NCBI RefSeq assembly: GCF_009389585.1
Contig: NZ_VIYG01000010.1
Coordinates: forward strand, 1-64,000
Direction of reading: 5' to 3'
Source: Oceanobacillus sp. CFH 90083
GTDB lineage: Bacteria; Bacillota; Bacilli; Bacillales; Amphibacillaceae
DNA length: 64,000 bases
In this document: positions 59,709 through 64,000 of the stretch, in pieces
Position numbering within the stretch: position 1 is the stretch's first letter
How the letters are laid out: every line of letters starts with the position of its first letter
Made by a program: the position numbers and the translations under genes
The notes under the pieces: model-generated
The model's database searches: none
The model's input: only the letters and a program-made list of their open reading frames with translations
Told to the model about the DNA's origin: nothing

Positions 59709-61424
59709 TTATTCCTCTAATGTCGACGTATCACCTGTCGGCAATCCTAACTCCCAAGATTTCAAGAGACGACGCATAATTTTACCGCTGCGTGTCTTAG
59801 GAATAGAATCCTTCACTTCGATTTCTCTTGGGGCTGCATGTGCGCTCAGCTCTTTTTTAACAAATTGACGAATTTCCTCTAGAAGTGCATCACTTTTTTC
59901 ATAGCCCGGGTTTAAGGTAATAAACGCTTTAATAATTTCTCCGCGTTCAGGGTCGGGCTTACCGATAACTCCGGCCTCTGCAACAGCCTCATGTTCTATC
60001 AGCTTGCTCTCTACTTCAAATGGCCCGACGCGCTCACCAGATGTATTGATCACGTCATCCAGGCGGCCCTGGAACCAGAAATATCCGTCTTCGTCCCGAT
60101 ACGCACTGTCTCCGGAAACATACCATCCGTTAATAAAATAGCTCTCATATTTTCCTTTATTATTCCATACCTCACGCATCATAGCCGGCCAGCCAGCTTT
60201 AATTGCTAAATTTCCCATTTGGTTCGGTGGTATTTCATTTCCTTCATTATCAACAATCGATGCTTCTATGCCAGGAATCGGTTTCCCCATGGAACCTGGT
60301 CTGATTTCTAGTGACGGGATATTTACGATAACCTGTGCACCTGTTTCTGTCATCCACCACGTATCGTGAATACGCAGATCAAATGCCTTCAGTCCCCAGG
60401 TAATAACCTCTGGATTCAATGGCTCTCCAACACTCAGGATATGGCGTAAAGAAGACAAGCCATACTCTCTGACCTTCTCCTCCCCATGACTTACCAGCAT
60501 ACGTAAAGCTGTCGGTGCAGTATACCACACGGTAACCTGATTATCCTGAAGCGTCTTATACCAATCATTTGGAGAAAAACGTCCCCCTCGAATCACATTT
60601 GTCACACCATGCAGCCAAGGTGCAAAAATACCATAGCTTGTTCCTGTTACCCAGCCCGGGTCTGCAGTACACCAGTAAATATCATCCTCTTTTAGATCCA
60701 ATACCCATTCTCCTGTTGCATAATGCTGAATCATTGCATTATGCACATGCAGAATGCCTTTTGGTTTACCAGTTGAACCGGATGTATAGTGAAGCAGCAT
60801 TCCATCTTCTCTATCTACCCAAACGATATCAAAATCAGTTGACGCACTTTTCATTTCTGCATGGAAATCAATATACTGATCTCCTTCTCCCTCATACGCA
60901 CCCACTAAAATAATCTTTTCCAAATTGGGCAGGCTATCTTGAGGTACACGATAGAGTAAATCAGGTGTAGTTATTAATACGCGTGCCTCACTATTTTCTA
61001 ATCGATCTCCAACAGCCTGCTCCATAAATGCCTCAAATAATGGTCCTGCAATCGCACCAACCTTTAAAATACCAAAAAATGCCTGATAAAACTCCGGGCT
61101 TCTCGGCATAAATAGAAAAACACGATCTCCCTTTTGCACATCGTATTTTTTCAGTACATTTGCAAACTGGTTACTTTGTAAACGAAGCTCATCAAAGGTT
61201 GTTTTTTCTTCACGATCTGGATCTGAATATAGTAATGCAATCTTATCCTTTGTATCAGGATTAGCAGCATGTTTATCAATTGCTTCATATGCCATGTTCA
61301 CTTTTCCTGTTTCATGCCAGGAGAAGTTCTTTTCTACATCCCCCCAAGAAAAAGTGTTTCGAAAATCCTCGTAGTTTTTTAAATTATGATTGCCCTCACG
61401 GACCGGTATTGCTTGCATATCCAT
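59709..61424 (-). CDS. acsA: Acetyl-CoA synthetase (acetate--CoA ligase)
   Basis: Activates acetate through acetyl-AMP. The 571-residue ANL enzyme has the P-loop YTSGSTGKPKG, WWMTETGAQ, the hinge GRLDDVINTSGERVGP and the acylation lysine in PKTRSGKIMRR near the end. In Bacillus that lysine is controlled by AcuA/AcuC and transcription by CcpA; a cre-like box overlaps the promoter here. GAGGTG lies 5 bases before ATG 61424. Confidence 0.96.
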   Translation of the reverse strand: MDMQAIPVREGNHNLKNYEDFRNTFSWGDVEKNFSWHETGKVNMAYEAIDKHAANPDTKDKIALLYSDPDREEKTTFDELRLQSNQFANVLKKYDVQKGDRVFLFMPRSPEFYQAFFGILKVGAIAGPLFEAFMEQAVGDRLENSEARVLITTPDLLYRVPQDSLPNLEKIILVGAYEGEGDQYIDFHAEMKSASTDFDIVWVDREDGMLLHYTSGSTGKPKGILHVHNAMIQHYATGEWVLDLKEDDIYWCTADPGWVTGTSYGIFAPWLHGVTNVIRGGRFSPNDWYKTLQDNQVTVWYTAPTALRMLVSHGEEKVREYGLSSLRHILSVGEPLNPEVITWGLKAFDLRIHDTWWMTETGAQVIVNIPSLEIRPGSMGKPIPGIEASIVDNEGNEIPPNQMGNLAIKAGWPAMMREVWNNKGKYESYFINGWYVSGDSAYRDEDGYFWFQGRLDDVINTSGERVGPFEVESKLIEHEAVAEAGVIGKPDPERGEIIKAFITLNPGYEKSDALLEEIRQFVKKELSAHAAPREIEVKDSIPKTRSGKIMRRLLKSWELGLPTGDTSTLEE

Positions 61425-61445
61425 CTAATCACCTCTTCATCTTAA

Positions 61446-61484
61446 TTGGAACCGATTACAAAAAGAATTAAAAAAAGGATTCAA
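61446..61484 (-). promoter_or_regulatory. acsA promoter overlapped by a cre box
   Basis: Minus strand TTGAAT (61484-61479), 18 bases, TGTAAT (61460-61455). The plus-strand text TTGGAACCGATTACA (61446-61460) matches the CcpA cre consensus WTGNAARCGNWWWCA at 14 of 15 and covers the -10. Confidence 0.6.
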
Positions 61485-61590
61485 ATATTTTGTTAACTAT
61501 TTCTATTCTAGAACATTCTGTGACATTTTTAAAGAGTTTATTTCTAATTTTACAAAATAAAGGAGATACCCTTTCCCGTTATCAATCTAT

Positions 61591-61626
61591 TATAAAACCG
61601 ATAAGTCAAAGCTTATCGGTTTTATA
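61591..61626. terminator. Symporter gene terminator
   Basis: ATAAAACCGATAAG pairs perfectly with CTTATCGGTTTTAT; A and T runs on both sides. Just after the symporter stop. Confidence 0.85.
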
Positions 61627-61628
61627 AG

Positions 61629-62870
61629 TTAGGCCTTCTGCGTTTTGCTCTCTTTTCGTTTCTCCCGCTCTGATAAAATATATGCACATGCAGCATCTCC
61701 GGAAATATTTAGAGACGTTCTCAGCATATCCAGAATACGGTCAATACCAATAATTAATGCAATCCCCTCGACAGGAAGACCAACCTGATTCAGAACCATT
61801 GCCAGCATGATTAATCCGACACCTGGCACACCGGCTGTACCAACACTCGCCAAGGTGGCAACCAGTACAACCATTAAAAGCTCCGTAATCGTAAGCGGTA
61901 AATCATACACTTGCGAAATAAATACAGTAGCTACAGCCTGCATAATTGCTGTTCCATCCATGTTGATAGTAGCTCCAAGCGGCTGTACAAAGCTGCTGAT
62001 TTCTTTCTTGACGCCAAGATTTTCTTGTGCTGCTTTCATCGCTACAGGCAGGGTTGCATTCGAACTCGATGTACTGAATGCTACTGTCATTGCCGGGAAA
62101 AATCCTTTATAGAAGGTAATAGGATTCCCGCGTCCCAATACCCAAATAGCCAATGAATAAATGATTAAAGCATGTAAAATCAGCCCGGCAATAACCGTCA
62201 GCATGTAGCTCAACATGGAACCAACTGCATCCAGTCCTGCACCGCCAATTGCTGATGCAATTAACGCAAATGCACCATATGGAGCAAATCGCATAATTAA
62301 CATGACAAGCCAGTTTAAAATTTCATTTGCCTGTTCAAATAAATTAAATATACCTTTTGTTTTATCACTTAAATATGCTAAAGCAATTCCTATGAAAATA
62401 GCAAAGGAAATAATTTGCAGCATTTCCCCGGATGACATTGCCGCTATTGGGTTCTCAGGAATAATATTAATCAATGTTTCCATAATAGGCGGTGCTTCAC
62501 CAGGTGTATATCCATCCAAATTAGAGGTATCAAAAATACCTGCTGTTCCCGGCTTGACAACATATGCCAGTGCTAAACCGATGGTAATGGCAATTGCCGT
62601 AGTTGTTAAAAAGAAAGTAACTGTAAAAACACCGATTTTCCCCAACTTCGCCGGATCACCAAGACCTGCAGTCCCTAGAACAATAGATACAAATACCAGA
62701 GGGACAACAAGCATCATTATAAGATTAATAAATATTTGACCGATTGGATCTAACACATACTTGTCGAGGGGGTTAAAAAAGCTTTCCGGGGCAAATGTCA
62801 AGGCCATACCGACAACTGCACCAGCAAGTAAAGCGATTAATATTCTTCTCGTTAGGTTTTTAGAATCCAT
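61629..62870 (-). CDS. Dicarboxylate/amino acid:cation symporter (DAACS family)
   Basis: 413-residue membrane carrier of the GltP/GltT/DctP type. Eight helices plus two re-entrant loops; family motifs FSTSSSNATLP, ATINMDGTAIMQ, GVPGVGLIMLAMVL and RTSLNISGDAACAY. Likely carries glutamate/aspartate or C4-dicarboxylates with H+ or Na+; which one cannot be told. ATG 62870 (MDSKNLTRR) after AAGGAAG is preferred over the frame start at 62888. Confidence 0.93.
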   Translation of the reverse strand: MDSKNLTRRILIALLAGAVVGMALTFAPESFFNPLDKYVLDPIGQIFINLIMMLVVPLVFVSIVLGTAGLGDPAKLGKIGVFTVTFFLTTTAIAITIGLALAYVVKPGTAGIFDTSNLDGYTPGEAPPIMETLINIIPENPIAAMSSGEMLQIISFAIFIGIALAYLSDKTKGIFNLFEQANEILNWLVMLIMRFAPYGAFALIASAIGGAGLDAVGSMLSYMLTVIAGLILHALIIYSLAIWVLGRGNPITFYKGFFPAMTVAFSTSSSNATLPVAMKAAQENLGVKKEISSFVQPLGATINMDGTAIMQAVATVFISQVYDLPLTITELLMVVLVATLASVGTAGVPGVGLIMLAMVLNQVGLPVEGIALIIGIDRILDMLRTSLNISGDAACAYILSEREKRKESKTQKA

Positions 62871-62888
62871 ATATCTTCTTCCTTTCAC

Positions 62889-63236
62889 TATGTTTGTGGT
62901 TTTTAAAAATATCCATCTCTAAAAGATAAAAATTTATAGAGGTTCTCATTCACCTTGTTTCAGGTTCATCGTTCTGCACTCTTGATAAATTCTTGGCTGC
63001 CATAGGATATAAAACATAGATTTATTGGATTTTTCTTTGTAGTTGAGGCGACTACATTTTACAGGGATTATTTCTAAATGCAGAGTAAGTAAAATAAATT
63101 CTACCATAAATGTTAGGTATTTGGATAGCGCTATTTTTAATATCACATTATCCAAGAAGACTTTGCAATCTTTACCCCAACTTTTATTGAATAAAACACA
63201 ATCTTATGGAGATTCGTTGAGCTTTTCTATAGTAAT
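62889..63236. other. Gene-free stretch between symporter and XRE gene
   Basis: AT-rich. An open frame on the minus strand (62946-63155, TTG start) has no ribosome binding site and no recognisable family, so it is not called. No clear promoter or repeat seen. Confidence 0.4.
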
Positions 63237-63267
63237 AAAAAAACTACCTCCTGTAATGAGGAGATAG
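63237..63267 (-). terminator. Terminator after small XRE gene
   Basis: CTATCTCCT pairs with AGGAGGTAG (9 bp, one G-U), followed by seven T on the minus strand. The nearest upstream minus-strand gene is at 63443. Confidence 0.7.
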
Positions 63268-63442
63268 AACACAATTTACTTACTATCCAGGATTAAATTA
63301 ACTTTGATTGAGAGATTTTTCTATGAGGAAATAGCTGTGTGGCGCCCTTCATAATATACATATCCAGGCTCTTTGAGGTATTATTCTGATCTAAGGTGTA
63401 TAAAATCTCTTTTACTGCACAGTTTGTGTCATTTCATTATTT

Positions 63443-63676
63443 TTATAAAAACTCTTTGCATTTATTTAATGCATCATTTAATTCCTTATCAAATAACATT
63501 TTCACATCAATCTGTAATGCAGCTGCTATTTTTTCCAGAGTATCTACATCAATCTTTGTCTTCCCTTTAGAAATATTCGTATACCAGGCAGGTGTTTTTG
63601 AGCACTTTTTCGCAATTTGTGTCTTTGTTATCTGTTTTTGCTGCCTGATAAACTCAATTTTCTCATGTATTTCCAC
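63443..63676 (-). CDS. Small XRE-family transcriptional regulator
   Basis: 77 residues, almost only a Cro/CI helix-turn-helix: IRQQKQITKTQIAKKCSKTP then TLEKIAAALQIDVKMLF. Start is GTG 63676, with GGAGTG 5 bases upstream. Divergent from a second XRE gene 154 bases away, a layout common at borders of prophages and integrative elements. Target unknown. Confidence 0.8.
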   Translation of the reverse strand: MEIHEKIEFIRQQKQITKTQIAKKCSKTPAWYTNISKGKTKIDVDTLEKIAAALQIDVKMLFDKELNDALNKCKEFL

Positions 63677-63830
63677 TAAATCACTCCGTCCTTCTTTTGT
63701 TTTTGCAACTTAAATTATAATTAAGCGCTTTGCATAAGTCAATATACCAGAACATTAAAATTTGCATTTCGCTTAAAAATAATATTGTTCTCATTAAAAA
63801 TGGTATTATCTCTATATTGAGGTGGATACA

Positions 63831-64000
63831 ATGAAAATTCTTTCCCAACGATTAAGAGAAGCACGAGAAAATGCTGGATTAAAACAAATTGAAGCATCCA
63901 AACTTCTTGGTATTTCAAATGGTACTTTATCAGGTTATGAAAGAGAATATCGCGATCCCGATACGGAAACTTTACATAAAATGGCTGATTTATATGGTGT
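63831..64000 (+). CDS. XRE-family transcriptional regulator, partial
   Basis: Runs off the right end after 56 codons: MKILSQRLREARENAGLKQI, then ASKLLGISNGTLSGYEREYR and TLHKMADLYGV, a clear helix-turn-helix of the SinR/ImmR style. GAGGTG lies 6 bases before ATG 63831. Any C-terminal domain is outside the window. Confidence 0.85.
   Translation, partial: MKILSQRLREARENAGLKQIEASKLLGISNGTLSGYEREYRDPDTETLHKMADLYG

Noticed and set aside
62946-63155. 69-residue minus-strand frame
   Set aside because: TTG start, no ribosome binding site, no recognisable family, AT-rich region.

Overview
The window is a stretch of low-GC Bacillota chromosome. Gene order from dnaX to lysS follows the replication-origin-proximal 'yaa/yab/yac' region of Bacillus subtilis almost gene for gene. 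Low GC, forespore and mother-cell sporulation genes, strong GGAGG ribosome binding sites, a 271-nt SRP RNA and an abrB/spoVG/spoIIE/spoVT set all point to a spore-forming Bacillaceae. An Oceanobacillus/Virgibacillus-like genus is my inference; nothing in the window names it. Most genes lie on the minus strand, so they read from right to left.

Layout, left to right. (1) 1-370: leader of an rRNA operon that runs leftwards out of the window, with tandem promoters and boxA, placed just downstream of lysS. (2) 370-5,000: lysS, a short folate cluster (folP-folB-folK) and cysK. (3) 5,000-15,800: hslO, coaX, ftsH, hpt, tilS, the kinase/VWA pair yabT-yabS, and spoIIE. (4) 16,200-26,200: tRNA-Met on the plus strand, the S1 protein YabR, divIC, yabQ-yabP, rqcP, mazG-type yabN, yabM, spoVT, mfd. 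(5) 26,400-33,200: fin, pth, ctc, prs, glmU, spoVG, purR. A degraded insertion island sits where ridA is expected. (6) 33,200-42,000: ispE, sspF, veg, yabG, rsmA, rnmV, tatD, metG, and divergent abrB. (7) 42,000-54,330: rsmI, yazA, trmN6, yabA, ricT, holB, yaaR, darA, tmk, yaaO, csfB, bofA, a DUF1648 membrane gene, yaaL, recR, ebfC, dnaX. (8) 54,330-64,000: a candidate type I toxin-antitoxin locus, namA, SRP RNA, tadA, an isochorismatase-like hydrolase, the spore-lysin gene yaaH, a PfpI stress protein, acsA, a DAACS symporter, and a divergent pair of XRE regulators at the right edge.

How it works together: core replication, repair and translation genes (dnaX, holB, recR, yabA, mfd, lysS, metG, pth, rqcP, tilS, rsmA, rsmI, tadA) are interleaved with sporulation genes. 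The sporulation genes carry promoter-like sequences fitting their known sigma factors: sigma-F at csfB and fin, sigma-E at yabP, bofA and yaaH, sigma-G at spoVT, sigma-K at yabG, sigma-H at spoVG, Spo0A at spoIIE. Sigma-B-like sites precede ctc and the PfpI gene. All promoter calls are by eye.

Two things stand out beyond the standard map. First, a short holin-like toxin ORF (54601-54690) has a LexA-type box overlapping its promoter and a convergent antisense transcription unit, which suggests a DNA-damage-controlled type I toxin-antitoxin system. Second, intergenic regions carry a family of about 70-300 bp nested-palindromic repeats. They have common ends, exchangeable cores and a shared hairpin module, and one copy supplies the last codons and stop of ricT.
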